In this document: piece by piece, positions 1 through 7,359 of the stretch | Layout of the letters: the number at the start of each line of letters is the position of its first letter | How positions within the stretch are numbered: position 1 is the first letter of the stretch | DNA from: Opitutaceae bacterium | Lineage (GTDB): Bacteria; Verrucomicrobiota; Verrucomicrobiia; Opitutales; Opitutaceae | Assembly (NCBI GenBank): GCA_031282705.1 | Contig: JAITDF010000502.1 | Coordinates: forward strand, 1-13,241 | Length of the DNA stretch: 13,241 bases | Reading direction: 5' to 3' | Notes under the pieces: generated by a model | Seen by the model: only the letters and a program-made list of their open reading frames with translations | What the model was told of the DNA's origin: nothing | The model's database searches: none | Position numbers and translations under genes: made by a program

Positions 1-384
1 GTCCGCGCCGGCCTTGTGCAACTCCGGGTCAAACGCACGCCCAAGGCTGTCCCGCGCCGCGCCAGCCGCGCCGCCGCCGGCGGCGCCAGCGCCGGCGCCG
101 TCCGAAACGCCGGCCGGCCCGCCGCCGGCCGGCGCCGTGACCGTCACCTCCGGCATCGTCGCCGCCAGCCGCGACGCCACCGCCGCCGCGCTTTCGCCAG
201 CCGCCGGCGGCGGCTCCTTTTTCGTGCATTGGTGTGAAGGTTCTATTTCAGACGCCGGCGGCGGCGGGGAAAGGGGAGGCGCGTCCAGCAGCGCACGGGT
301 TTTTCCCGCCGGCGTTTTTTCGCTGGCAAGGCGGGCGTAGGACAGCACGTGAATCCGGTTGCGGTTGCTCTCCTCGCGCACCAT
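1..384 (-). CDS. Partial hypothetical protein, phage/island-like, runs off the left edge
   Basis: The minus-strand frame is open from an ATG at 384-382 to the window edge, so the C-terminus is missing. It has no usable stop inside the window, which makes it easy to overlook. The start of the product (MVREESNRNRIHVLSYARLA) reads like normal protein. It is followed by a Pro-rich then Ala/Gly-rich linker and, at the edge, the motif DSLGRAFDPELHKAG. From memory, tails with an FDP..H motif occur in small phage-type proteins, but I cannot name a family. The same frame is open further upstream, through AVIERYDALEAA (about 420-385) to an ATG at 570. The part above about 423 is Arg/Gly-rich and looks like out-of-frame translation, so the true start is uncertain and may be shared with the frameshifted gene upstream. 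No function is assigned. Confidence 0.5.
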   Translation of the reverse strand, partial: MVREESNRNRIHVLSYARLASEKTPAGKTRALLDAPPLSPPPPASEIEPSHQCTKKEPPPAAGESAAAVASRLAATMPEVTVTAPAGGGPAGVSDGAGAGAAGGGAAGAARDSLGRAFDPELHKAGAD

Positions 385-424
385 CGCGGCCTCAAGCGCG
401 TCGTAGCGCTCAATGACTGCACCC

Positions 425-586
425 TCACCACGCGCGGCGCGCCGCCCGCCACCGGGAAAAGCGCGTAGCCGCGCGCCAGCCGTGCCGCCGAGCGGTCCCA
501 TGCGCGCATCGCATCTGCGCCAGGGTGAGGTTGCCGCTCCGCGCCGGCGCCGCGCGGCGATAATAACCATTGCGATACAGGCTCAC
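425..586 (-). pseudogene. Frameshifted small phage-like gene
   Basis: A GTG at 586-584 overlaps the stop of the preceding 65-codon gene (GTGA), the usual layout of coupled phage genes. The frame starts plausibly (VSLYRNGYYRRAAPARSG, then NLTLAQM) but turns to basic junk after a tandem 5 bp duplication, gcatc-gcatc on the plus strand at 506-515. Removing one copy joins the N-terminal part in frame to RAWDRSAARLARGYALFPV, which is now stranded in another frame (ORF start at 509). A second frame change near 420-430 would connect it to the partial ORF at the left edge. So this is probably either one gene broken by two frameshifts or two decayed neighbours. Function unknown. A sequencing error remains possible, but two lesions in a row favour real decay. 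Confidence 0.45.
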
Positions 587-780
587 AGCAGGACCTTTCT
601 CACGACGGCCTTGCCGCCCCATTCCGCCATGACGTGCTCCGCCACCAGCTCCGCCGAGCCCTTGTGCTCGAAAAAGTGAGGGGTGGACCGCAGCACGGCG
701 TTCCTTTCCTCGTCAACGCAGACAAACCCCTCGCCGTAGGTTTCGCCTCTCGCGAGGATGTAATAAAACTCCCGCCTCAT
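583..780 (-). CDS. Small hypothetical protein (65 aa), phage/island-like
   Basis: This compact acidic/aromatic-rich protein begins MRREFYYILARGETYGEGF and ends GKAVVRKVLL. Its composition is balanced, unlike the Arg/Ala/Pro-rich shadow frames around it, which supports real coding. The ATG at 780-778 overlaps the TGA of the upstream fragment (ATGA), and its own TGA overlaps the GTG of the next gene (GTGA). This indicates a translationally coupled gene string. There is no signal peptide or membrane segment. I do not recognise the family; genes of this size and packing are typical of phage or integrated-element modules, which is an inference from context only. Confidence 0.55.
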   Translation of the reverse strand: MRREFYYILARGETYGEGFVCVDEERNAVLRSTPHFFEHKGSAELVAEHVMAEWGGKAVVRKVLL

Positions 781-920
781 GCCTCACCGCCCTTCCGCTC
801 GAAAAGCGCTTTCAGCACGGAGAAGGCGCGCGTTTGCAATGCCAAGGCTTCCGTCCAGTCCCATTTTTTCCCGCCACCGGCAAGGCAGTTGATGACAAAT
901 TCAATTTGGAACCGGACTTG
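777..920 (-). pseudogene. 3' fragment of a gene truncated by a mobile repeat
   Basis: Reading the minus strand from 920, the frame gives QVRFQIEFVINCLAGGGKKW, then DWTEALALQTRAFSVLKALF and a short tail ending GGEA at a TGA (779-777). This looks like the genuine C-terminal ~47 residues of a protein, with balanced composition and an amphipathic helical end, and its stop overlaps the next start (ATGA). No start codon precedes it in gene-like sequence, because at 920 it runs straight into the MITE-like copy at 920-1100. Beyond that element only palindromic repeats follow, so the 5' part of the gene is gone. This suggests a deletion associated with the element. Function unknown. Confidence 0.5.
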
Positions 921-1100
921 CGAGCATAGAGGGAAAACCGGCTCCAGTGGCTTCACCCAATGGGTGAAGTGAAAAGAGCCTCAAAACAAGCGCGTTTTTC
1001 TTGATCAAAATATTTGTATCATTTTCATATGAAATATATTGCAATGCTGATGTCCAACTGCGCCGCAGTTAAAAAACATGTTTCAACTGCGGAATTTAGG
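920..1100 (-). mobile_element. MITE-like repeat, copy 1 (one terminus missing)
   Basis: This 181 bp stretch matches the reverse complement of 12725-12906 at roughly 85-90% identity by eye, with the poorest match in the AT-rich middle. It keeps the 20 bp terminal repeat at its right end (1081-1100), the internal palindrome at 1054-1070 and a 19 bp palindrome cttcacccaatgggtgaag at 951-969. It lacks the left terminal repeat: homology stops at 920, where the truncated gene fragment begins. It encodes no protein and is clearly more AT-rich than its neighbours. It is a non-autonomous element; its transposase family cannot be told from the sequence. Confidence 0.8.
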
Positions 1101-1119
1101 TTGAAACCAAACCGGCTTC

Positions 1120-1222
1120 CGGGCCGGAGGCCCGCAAAAAGGTCCGCGATCAGGCGCGGGCTTTGGAGCAGACTTGGAAGTCTGCGCCGCGGCAGAAGAG
1201 GCGCGGAGCCGCGCAACATCAG
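1120..1222. repeat. Intergenic palindromic repeat cluster downstream of trpD
   Basis: It contains the palindrome cgggccggaggcccg (1120-1134), a perfect 18 bp palindrome gcagacttggaagtctgc (1169-1186) and the box gcgcaacatcag (1211-1222). The same building blocks recur in the opposite orientation upstream of trpD (2480-2836). The last box contains the trpD stop codon (1219-1221). The hairpins could act as RNA terminators or stabilisers for trpD, but there is no T-tract of the classical intrinsic-terminator type. Confidence 0.7.
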
Positions 1223-2268
1223 CCGGCGGACGCGGCCGCGGCGGCGAGGCGCTGCGTGCAACGCACGAAGTCGTCGAGCTTGCGGCGGGCCGCGCCGCTC
1301 GCGAGGGTCGCGCGCGCCAGCTCGATGCCCCCGGCGATGTCCGGCGCGCAGTTGGCCGCGTAGAGCGCGGCGCCGGCGTTGAGCACCACCGTCTCCCGCG
1401 CCGGGCCGGGCGTGTTTTCGAGCACGCCGAGCAGCATGGCGCGCGATTCCTCCGCGCCGCCGACCTTCAGGCTCCGGTTGCTCGACATGGGGATGCCGTA
1501 GTCCTCCGGGTGGATTTCGTATTCGCTCACCACGCCGTCCTTGAGCTCGCCCACCATCGTGGCCGCGCCGAGCGAGACCTCGTCCATCCCGTCCTTGCCG
1601 TAAACGACCAGCACGTGCTCCGCGCCGAGCCGCTGCATCACGCGCGCCTGGATGCCGACCAGGTCGGGATGAAACACCCCCATCAACTGGTTCGGCGCGC
1701 CCGCGGGATTCGTCAGCGGGCCGAGGATGTTGAACACCGTGCGCACGCCCATCTCGCGGCGCATGGCGGCCACGTTCTTCATCGCCGGGTGGTGGTGGGG
1801 CGCGAACATGAAACAGATGCCCGTCTCGCCCATGCATTCCGCCAGCCGCGCCGGCGGCAGCTCCAGCGGGATGCCGAGCGCGGCCAGCACGTCGGCGCTG
1901 CCCGAGCTGCTCGACACGCCGCGCCCGCCGTGCTTGGCCACCCGCGCGCCCGCCGCCGCGACCACGAACATCGACGCGGTGGAGATGTTGAAGGTGTGCG
2001 CCCCGTCGCCGCCCGTGCCGACGATGTCCACGAAATGCCTGCCGCCCGGCACCTCCACCTTGAGCGCGAACTCGCGCATCACCTGCGCCGCCGCCGTGAT
2101 TTCGCCGATGGTTTCCTTTTTCACGCGCAGGCCGGTGGTGATCGCCGCCGTCATCACCGGCGACATTTCCCCGCGCATGATCATGCGCATGAGGTGCAGC
2201 ATTTCGTCGTGGAAAATCTCGCGGTGTTCGATTGTGCGCTGGAGCGCTTCTTGTGGTGTGATGGGCAT
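1219..2268 (-). CDS. trpD: Anthranilate phosphoribosyltransferase
   Basis: This enzyme transfers phosphoribose from PRPP to anthranilate, the second committed step of tryptophan synthesis, in the cytoplasm. The 349 residues fit the family (about 340-350). Visible landmarks are the PRPP-binding GTGGDG (84-89), NIST (94-97), a KHGGRGVSSSSGSAD loop (112-126), GPLTNP (183-188) and the metal-binding DE pair in MDEVS (229-230). The ATG at 2268 (MPITPQEALQ) is preferred; a TTG at 2280 is the only nearby in-frame upstream alternative. It is odd that the usual KHGN reads KHGG and the Lys common in VSSKSG is Ser. It stands alone, away from other trp genes, flanked on both sides by the same palindromic repeat family. 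Confidence in the family is high. Confidence 0.95.
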   Translation of the reverse strand: MPITPQEALQRTIEHREIFHDEMLHLMRMIMRGEMSPVMTAAITTGLRVKKETIGEITAAAQVMREFALKVEVPGGRHFVDIVGTGGDGAHTFNISTASMFVVAAAGARVAKHGGRGVSSSSGSADVLAALGIPLELPPARLAECMGETGICFMFAPHHHPAMKNVAAMRREMGVRTVFNILGPLTNPAGAPNQLMGVFHPDLVGIQARVMQRLGAEHVLVVYGKDGMDEVSLGAATMVGELKDGVVSEYEIHPEDYGIPMSSNRSLKVGGAEESRAMLLGVLENTPGPARETVVLNAGAALYAANCAPDIAGGIELARATLASGAARRKLDDFVRCTQRLAAAAASAG

Positions 2269-2335
2269 GGGATGAATCAAATGACGGTTATCCGCCCAAG
2301 GTTAAACAAAAATTTTCCAAAACTCACGGGCTGGC

Positions 2336-2400
2336 GGCACGGCGGCGCGGGCGGCACGGGTGGCACGGGTGGCGCGGACGGCACGGCGGCGCGGGCGGCG
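2336..2400. repeat. Low-complexity GGC-rich tandem stretch
   Basis: It consists of degenerate repeats of a ggcacgggt-like 9-mer and ggcggcgcg units, directly upstream of trpD. It is open in several frames but gives only Gly/Thr/Ala-type runs, so I do not call a gene. It may be slippage-prone DNA. Confidence 0.6.
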
Positions 2401-2479
2401 AAGAAAAGCAGAACAGGCCGGCTTCCGGCGCCATGCCGTTGGCGGCGAGGATCGCCTCGTATTCGGCATGCTTGGGTTT

Positions 2480-2836
2480 GCGCAGCACCGAGTCTGCTCC
2501 GAAGCAATCACGCCTGATTGCGGGCCTCCGGCCCGAGCAGGTTTGGAAACCTGCGGTACGTCACGCTGCCGCGCCGGCGGCCAGTCGCAACGCAGGCTTC
2601 CAAATCTGTTTCTTCCGCGTAACTGATGTTACGCGGCTCTGACGTACCGCAGACTTCCAAGTCTGCTCCGAAGCTCATGCCTGATTGCGGGTACGCGGCC
2701 AGGCGTGAGTTTTAAGCAGGTTTGGAAACCTGCGGCACGACGGAACCGCGTAACATCAGCGCGCAACATCAGTCGCATGACTGAGGTTGCACAGGGCGGC
2801 CGGGACCTTGGAGGGACGGCCTCCGCGCAACATCAG
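2480..2836. repeat. Composite palindromic repeat cluster between the lipoprotein gene and trpD
   Basis: No gene is seen in 2281-2847; most of it is modular repeats. Modules include cgggcctccggcccg (2521-2535), gcaggtttggaaacctgc (2538-2555 and 2718-2735), gcagacttccaagtctgc (2650-2667), ctgatgttacgc (2619-2630) and its inverse gcgtaacatcag (2748-2759), and gcgcaacatcag (2761-2772, 2825-2836). A spacer resembling cctgattgcggg recurs at about 2511-2523 and 2681-2692. The cluster at 1120-1222 is a related copy in the other orientation. These look like REP-type non-coding elements that can form strong hairpins. A trpD promoter must lie between this cluster and 2268, but I cannot point to one. Confidence 0.75.
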
Positions 2837-2847
2837 TTACACAACCC

Positions 2848-3846
2848 TCACCTGCCCCGGACGGTAACCGGGATGCGGATTTCTTTGCTGGAGCCGGGGC
2901 CGCGCACATAGAGATAGCCGGCGCCGGGTTTGCCTCCCTCCACGGTCACGGAAGTGCTGTTGCCGCCGCCGGGGATGAAAACCTCGGGCATGATGACGCT
3001 GTCGGGGATGTCGGTTGTCACATCGACGAGCGTGCGCGCGGTGAGGACCACCGGGCTGGTAAAGGTAAGCGTGATGATTTCCTTTTCGGCGATGTTTATG
3101 GTCGATGGCGCGACCGCAAACCCGGCGGAGGCCGCGCCTGCCGCCGGCGCGCCGCCGGGCGTGGCGGCGGCGGGTTGCCGGGCCGGATTGCGGTAGGCGG
3201 GGGCGGGGGCGCCGCCGGCATCGACGCGGAAGGTGCCGACCACGGAGTCGCCGATGGCGACGGTGTAGTTCTGGTTAACCGGGACGCCGGGCACGTAGAA
3301 GCTGACCGAGGTGGGCGAGTCGATCTGGGTCGGCACGGGGTCGCCGTCAAAGGTCACCGTGTCGGCGACGGTGAAGCCGCGTCCGTAGATGCCGATGCGC
3401 GCGCCGACGGGGCCGCGGCTGGCCGAGAGCGAAAGCGCGTGGCGCCCGATGATTTTGAGCGTCTGGAGCGCCGAGTAATCCTCGCGCCTGCGGGTGATGC
3501 CGTCGCGCGACACCTGGTATTCGACGATGAAGTAGTAGCGGAGCTCTTCGCGTCCGGCGGGGACCTGATATTCGAAGTCGTAGAGGTCCTGCCCGACCGG
3601 GCTTGGCGTCATGGCATAGCTTTTCCCGTCGATGATGATGCGCGGGATGACGCTGCCCTGCACGAGGCCGACGGCCCTTGGCGCGATGCGCGCGGAAATC
3701 GTGTAGATTTGCGAGGGGTTGGCCGGGACGGCGGGCCGGGTGAAATTCATGATGACGGGGGACTGGCAGCCGGTGAAGGCGAGCGCCAAGGCGGCGCCCA
3801 GACCGAGAATAAATCGTCTCGCGTGGGAAAGGCGGTTGGTTTGCAT
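2848..3846 (-). CDS. IPT/TIG-domain lipoprotein of unknown function
   Basis: The 332-residue product starts with basic residues, a hydrophobic stretch and a lipobox LAFTGC with the lipidated Cys at 27. It is therefore exported and lipid-anchored. Residues ~35-130 form an N-terminal beta-rich region. Residues ~135-205 resemble an IPT/TIG Ig-like domain (SASRGPVGARIGIYGRGFTV then DTVTFDG). A Pro/Ala linker (~215-250) follows, then a last beta-rich Ig-like region to the end. The ATG at 3846 is chosen because it places the signal peptide correctly; the longer in-frame start at 3918 adds a Cys-rich leader that looks spurious. It is divergent from hemW, 58 bp apart. Its role is probably structural or adhesive at the cell envelope; nothing points to an enzyme. 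Confidence 0.8.
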   Translation of the reverse strand: MQTNRLSHARRFILGLGAALALAFTGCQSPVIMNFTRPAVPANPSQIYTISARIAPRAVGLVQGSVIPRIIIDGKSYAMTPSPVGQDLYDFEYQVPAGREELRYYFIVEYQVSRDGITRRREDYSALQTLKIIGRHALSLSASRGPVGARIGIYGRGFTVADTVTFDGDPVPTQIDSPTSVSFYVPGVPVNQNYTVAIGDSVVGTFRVDAGGAPAPAYRNPARQPAAATPGGAPAAGAASAGFAVAPSTINIAEKEIITLTFTSPVVLTARTLVDVTTDIPDSVIMPEVFIPGGGNSTSVTVEGGKPGAGYLYVRGPGSSKEIRIPVTVRGR

Positions 3847-3904
3847 GGGTGTTTTTTCCAAGTTAAAGAGGACGCAAAGGAAACACAAACAACCGCCGTT
3901 GGCA
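3847..3904. promoter_or_regulatory. Divergent promoter region, lipoprotein gene / hemW
   Basis: This 58 bp gap separates two divergent starts, so both promoters must lie here or overlap the coding starts. It is purine-rich on the plus strand and contains an aaaggaaac string also present, reverse-complemented, at 8791-8799. No clear -35/-10 pair or Shine-Dalgarno is visible. The call rests on gene arrangement only. Confidence 0.35.
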
Positions 3905-5116
3905 ATGAATGAAATCAACCGCGATGCAAAAGTCTTCCGGGGCGGGGCCGGAGTCTCCGGCGGAAATTCCGCGCCGGGGCTCTACGTGCACGTGCCTTTT
4001 TGCGCGACGCGGTGCGATTTTTGCGCGTTCTACGAGGAGCGCCCGGACGCCGGCGCGGTGCGGCGTTACCTGGCGGGCATGGAGCGCGAGGCGGCGTTGC
4101 TGGGCGGGCCGCTGGCGGTGGAAACGGTTTTCTGGGGCGGGGGGACGCCGGGCGTGCTGGCGGCGGCGGATTTGCGGCGGCTCGGCGGGATCACGCTGTC
4201 GTGCTGCGCCGCCGCGCCGCGCGAGTGGTCGGTGGAACTCGCGCCGGGCTCGGTGACCGGGGCGCGGCTGGCGGTGCTGCGCGAGCTGGGGGTGACGCGC
4301 ATCTCGCTGGGCGCGCAGAGCTTCCAGCCGGCGTTGCTGGAGGCGCTCGGGCGGCGGCATTCGCCGGCGCAGATCCGCCGCGCCTACGAGCGGATCCGCG
4401 CGGCGGGCTTTGCCAGCGTGAACCTCGACCTGATGTTCGCGTTGCCGGGGCAGGACGAGGCCGCGTGGCTGGCGGATTTGCGCGAGGCGGTGGCGATGCG
4501 GCCGGAGCACATCTCGACGTATTGCCTCACGTTTGAGGAGGACACCGCGCTTTGGGTGAAACTCTCGCAGGGCGGGGTGAAACTCGACCGCGGGCGCGAG
4601 GCCGCGCTTTACGAGCGCACGTGGGCGGAGCTGGCGGGGGCGGGTTTCGCGCAATACGAGATTTCCAACTTCGCGCGGCCCGGCCATGAGTGCATCCATA
4701 ATTTGAATACATGGCGCATGGGCGGGTGGCTCGGCCTGGGGCCGTCGGCGGCGTCGCAGCACGCGGGTTGGCGCGGCGCAAACCCGCCCGACCTCGGCGC
4801 GTGGCTGGCGGGGCTGGCGCGCGGCGAGCGGGCGGCGGAGGGGCGCGTCGCGCTCACGGAGGCGCTGCTGGCGGAGGACGCGCTGATTTTCGGGCTGCGC
4901 ATGAACGCCGGGGTGGACCTGGCGGCGTTGCGGGGGCGTCATCCGGGCGCCGGCTGGGCGGCGGCGGACGCCTTTGCCGCGAGGCTGGCGGACGAGGGGC
5001 TGGCGGAGCGGGAGGGCGACAAATTGCGGCTGACCCTGAAAGGCCGCCTCGTCGCCGACGCCATCGGCGTGGAGGCGGTGGGGCTGCTGTCAGGAATGCG
5101 ACAGGGGGACGTTTAA
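3905..5116 (+). CDS. hemW: HemW-type radical SAM protein (heme chaperone)
   Basis: This is a radical SAM protein of the HemN/HemW group, 403 residues. It has a CX3CX2C iron-sulfur motif (C33, C37, C40) followed by AFY, so the extra Cys of true coproporphyrinogen dehydrogenases (CX3CX2CXC) is missing. That points to HemW, which binds heme and is thought to deliver it to membrane targets, rather than an oxidase. Other family marks are GGGTP (78-82), LGAQSFQPALLEALGR, NLDLMFALPGQ, YEISNFARPG followed by HNLNTW, and a C-terminal HemN-like domain. The start at 3905 is the last ATG before conserved sequence; there is no obvious ribosome site. Older databases call such genes oxygen-independent coproporphyrinogen III oxidase. 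It is divergent from the lipoprotein gene; hisD begins 219 bp downstream. Confidence 0.9.
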   Translation: MNEINRDAKVFRGGAGVSGGNSAPGLYVHVPFCATRCDFCAFYEERPDAGAVRRYLAGMEREAALLGGPLAVETVFWGGGTPGVLAAADLRRLGGITLSCCAAAPREWSVELAPGSVTGARLAVLRELGVTRISLGAQSFQPALLEALGRRHSPAQIRRAYERIRAAGFASVNLDLMFALPGQDEAAWLADLREAVAMRPEHISTYCLTFEEDTALWVKLSQGGVKLDRGREAALYERTWAELAGAGFAQYEISNFARPGHECIHNLNTWRMGGWLGLGPSAASQHAGWRGANPPDLGAWLAGLARGERAAEGRVALTEALLAEDALIFGLRMNAGVDLAALRGRHPGAGWAAADAFAARLADEGLAEREGDKLRLTLKGRLVADAIGVEAVGLLSGMRQGDV

Positions 5117-5335
5117 TGCCATTTTGCCGGTGAAAATCAGCCATGCGTCATGCCGCGCAGGTTTCCGAACCGGCTTCTTCCGCGTGGCACCAGCCGGGGC
5201 GTGTTGACACGGATTGGTTGCGCGCCCCGCCGCCACAGCCGGTTCCTTGAAAACAATTTTTGCGCTTCCGTCCTGCCGCAACTCCGCAATAAAAACCGGT
5301 CCTTTTGCGATAAAAAACTGAATTTTCCTTTCTCC

Positions 5336-6628
5336 ATGCTCCACCTCGCCACCTCCTCCAAAACCTTCGCCGCCGATCTTGCCGCCTTCTGTCGGACGGC
5401 GGAGGCGCCGCCCGAAATCGCCGCCAGCGTCGCCGCCATTCTTGCCGATGTCCGCGCGCGCGGGGATGAGGCGGTCGTTTACTACGCCGCCAAGTTCGAC
5501 GGCGCCAAGCTCAGCGCGCGCGAAATCCGCGTGAAGGAAACCGACCTCGCCGCCGCCGCCGGAAACCTCCCCGCCGCCGCGCGCAAGGCCATCGAGGCCG
5601 CCCGCGGGAACATCGCCGCCTATCATCGCAAAAACCTCCCCGCCGGGTGGCTCGGCAAAAACAGTCACGGAGCCGGGGTCGGCGAGAAGTTCGACCCCAT
5701 CCGCCGCGTCGGGCTCTACATCCCCGGCGGCCAAGCCCCGCTCGTTTCCACCGTGCTCATGACCGCCACGCTTGCGAAGACCGCGGGCTGCCCCGAAATC
5801 GCCGCCTTCACCCCGTCCGACTCCTCCGGCCGCGTCGCCCCCGCGCTCCTCGCCGCGCTGCACCTTGCCGGCGTGACCGAGGTTTACCGCGTCGGCGGCG
5901 TGCAGGCCATCGGCGCGATGGCCTACGGCACGGCCGGCATCCCCGCCGTGGACAAATGCTTCGGCCCCGGCAACGCCTACGTGTGCGAGGCCAAGCGCCA
6001 GGTGTTCGGCACCATCGGCGTGGACTCGCTGCCCGGCCCCAGCGAACTGATGGTCATCGCCGACGAAACCGCGCGCCCCGATTACGTCGCCGCCGACCTC
6101 CTCGCCCAGGCCGAGCACGGTTCGGGCCGGGAAAAAATCTACCTCGTCGCCACGTCCCGCGAAATCATTGACGCGATCAACGCCGGGATTGACGCCCAGT
6201 TGAAACTCCTCGCCCGCGCCGAAAAAACGCAGGCGGTCCTCGCCGGCGGCTACGCGGCCATCGAGGCCGCCAGCCTCGCCGAGGCCGCCCGGGTCGCCAA
6301 TCACGTGGCGCCCGAGCACCTCGAAATCATCGTGAAGCCCGCCGCCGGGAAAAAACTTCTCCGCGGGATCACGACCGCCGGCGCGATTTTTCTCGGCAAC
6401 CACACGCCGACCGCGCTCGGTGATTTCACCGCCGGCCCCAGCCACGTGCTGCCCACGGCGCGCACCGCGCGCTTTTCCAGCGGCCTGCGCGTGGCCGATT
6501 TCATGCGCCGCACCAGCATCGTCCGCTACGGCCCCGCTTCGGTGAAAAAGGGCAATGAGGTCGTGTCGGTGTTTGCGGCCATGGAAAAACTCGACGCCCA
6601 CGGGCGCTCCGTGGCGATACGCTGCTGA
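5336..6628 (+). CDS. hisD: Histidinol dehydrogenase
   Basis: It catalyses the last two steps of histidine synthesis, oxidising L-histidinol to L-histidine with two NAD+, as a zinc enzyme in the cytoplasm. At 430 residues it matches the family. The signature around GPGNAYVCEAKRQVFGTIGV (210-229) is present. All expected residues can be placed: zinc ligands Q258, H261, D363 and H422, and catalytic E327-H328 in APEHLE. The ATG at 5336 begins MLHLATSSKT, the usual N-terminal length; the frame is open further upstream but that part is not protein-like. There is no clear Shine-Dalgarno. No other his gene is nearby. The 219 bp on either side hold no gene I can support. Confidence 0.96.
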   Translation: MLHLATSSKTFAADLAAFCRTAEAPPEIAASVAAILADVRARGDEAVVYYAAKFDGAKLSAREIRVKETDLAAAAGNLPAAARKAIEAARGNIAAYHRKNLPAGWLGKNSHGAGVGEKFDPIRRVGLYIPGGQAPLVSTVLMTATLAKTAGCPEIAAFTPSDSSGRVAPALLAALHLAGVTEVYRVGGVQAIGAMAYGTAGIPAVDKCFGPGNAYVCEAKRQVFGTIGVDSLPGPSELMVIADETARPDYVAADLLAQAEHGSGREKIYLVATSREIIDAINAGIDAQLKLLARAEKTQAVLAGGYAAIEAASLAEAARVANHVAPEHLEIIVKPAAGKKLLRGITTAGAIFLGNHTPTALGDFTAGPSHVLPTARTARFSSGLRVADFMRRTSIVRYGPASVKKGNEVVSVFAAMEKLDAHGRSVAIRC

Positions 6629-6848
6629 AAGGTGAAGGGAAAACCCTTCGGGAAAAACCAAACGGTGGCATGGCTGAAACGCCGCGTCCCTCCGGGGCTG
6701 AAATCGTCCGCCGCGCGCGGCCACGGCCGTGAAACCGCCCCCGCCTCGCGGCTGCGCGCGGCGGAATCCATTGGAAACGGCGGCGGCTCCATTTCCCGAA
6801 AAATTTGTGTGGCCTCGCCGCGCCGCATTCGCGAATCTGGCCGCCCTT

Positions 6849-7337
6849 ATGAATCCTGTTCTGAAGTTGTTACTCGAAGACGGCGGCCTTACCACGGCGC
6901 AGATGGCGCGGGTGACGGGCCTGTCCGCCGCCGAAATCGAACAGCATCTGGAACAGTTGGAGAAAGATAAAATCTTCCTCGGCTGGCGTCCGGTGCTCGA
7001 TCTCTCCAAAGAGGCCGCCGCCGCCGCCGCCGTGCGCGCCGTCATCGAGGTCAAGCTCACCCCGGAGCGCGGGGGCGGCTTCAACCGCCTGGCCGGGCGC
7101 ATCGCGAAATTCGACGAGGTCGAGTCGTGCTACCTCATGTCGGGCGCCTACGATCTGCTCGTGTTCGTGCGCGGCGGGTCCCTGCAAAAGGTGGCCGCCT
7201 TTGTGTCGGAAAAACTCTCCACCATCGAGGGCGTGCTCTCGACGGCCACGCACTTCATGCTGCGCTGCTACAAGGAGCAGGGTTTTCTGCTGGAGGAAAC
7301 CGAGGCCGCCCCCTCCCGCCTCAACGTCTCTCCCTGA
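6849..7337 (+). CDS. Lrp/AsnC-family transcriptional regulator
   Basis: This 162-residue DNA-binding protein has an N-terminal winged-helix segment (about 1-50, with TTAQMARVTGLSAAEIEQHL as the helix-turn-helix). A C-terminal RAM/AsnC ligand-binding domain follows (about 60-140), including CYLMSGAYDLLVFVRG. The family senses amino acids and often controls an adjacent metabolic gene. The ATG at 6849 is chosen because the upstream in-frame extension to 6729 is Arg/Pro-rich and not family-like. The aminotransferase starts 37 bp after its stop, so the two are likely co-transcribed and the regulator probably controls that gene, its own gene, or both. The effector cannot be read from the sequence. 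Confidence 0.88.
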   Translation: MNPVLKLLLEDGGLTTAQMARVTGLSAAEIEQHLEQLEKDKIFLGWRPVLDLSKEAAAAAAVRAVIEVKLTPERGGGFNRLAGRIAKFDEVESCYLMSGAYDLLVFVRGGSLQKVAAFVSEKLSTIEGVLSTATHFMLRCYKEQGFLLEETEAAPSRLNVSP

Positions 7338-7359
7338 CGCGCAACCGCAACCTCTTCAC

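Noticed and set aside
384..570. Upstream ATG at 570 as the start of the left-edge partial ORF
   Set aside because: Most of the added residues are an Arg/Gly-rich run, while another frame over the same bases reads as normal protein; kept as an alternative only.
2269..2280. TTG at 2280 as trpD start
   Set aside because: It adds only four residues and the ATG at 2268 gives the usual TrpD N-terminus.
1174..2517. 447-codon plus-strand open frame across trpD
   Set aside because: His/Arg/Ala-rich shadow of the trpD gene, with no recognisable motif.
5204..5209. TTGACA as the -35 box of a hisD promoter
   Set aside because: The sequence at the expected -10 distance is all G/C, with no TATAAT-like hexamer.
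6634..6649. Hairpin gaaggg-aaaa-cccttc after hisD as an intrinsic terminator
   Set aside because: The stem is only 6 bp and no T-tract follows.
5090..7102. 670-codon minus-strand open frame antisense to hisD and the Lrp-type gene
   Set aside because: It is Gly/Ala/Arg-rich with no domain pattern and lies opposite two clear genes; an artefact of high GC at third codon positions.
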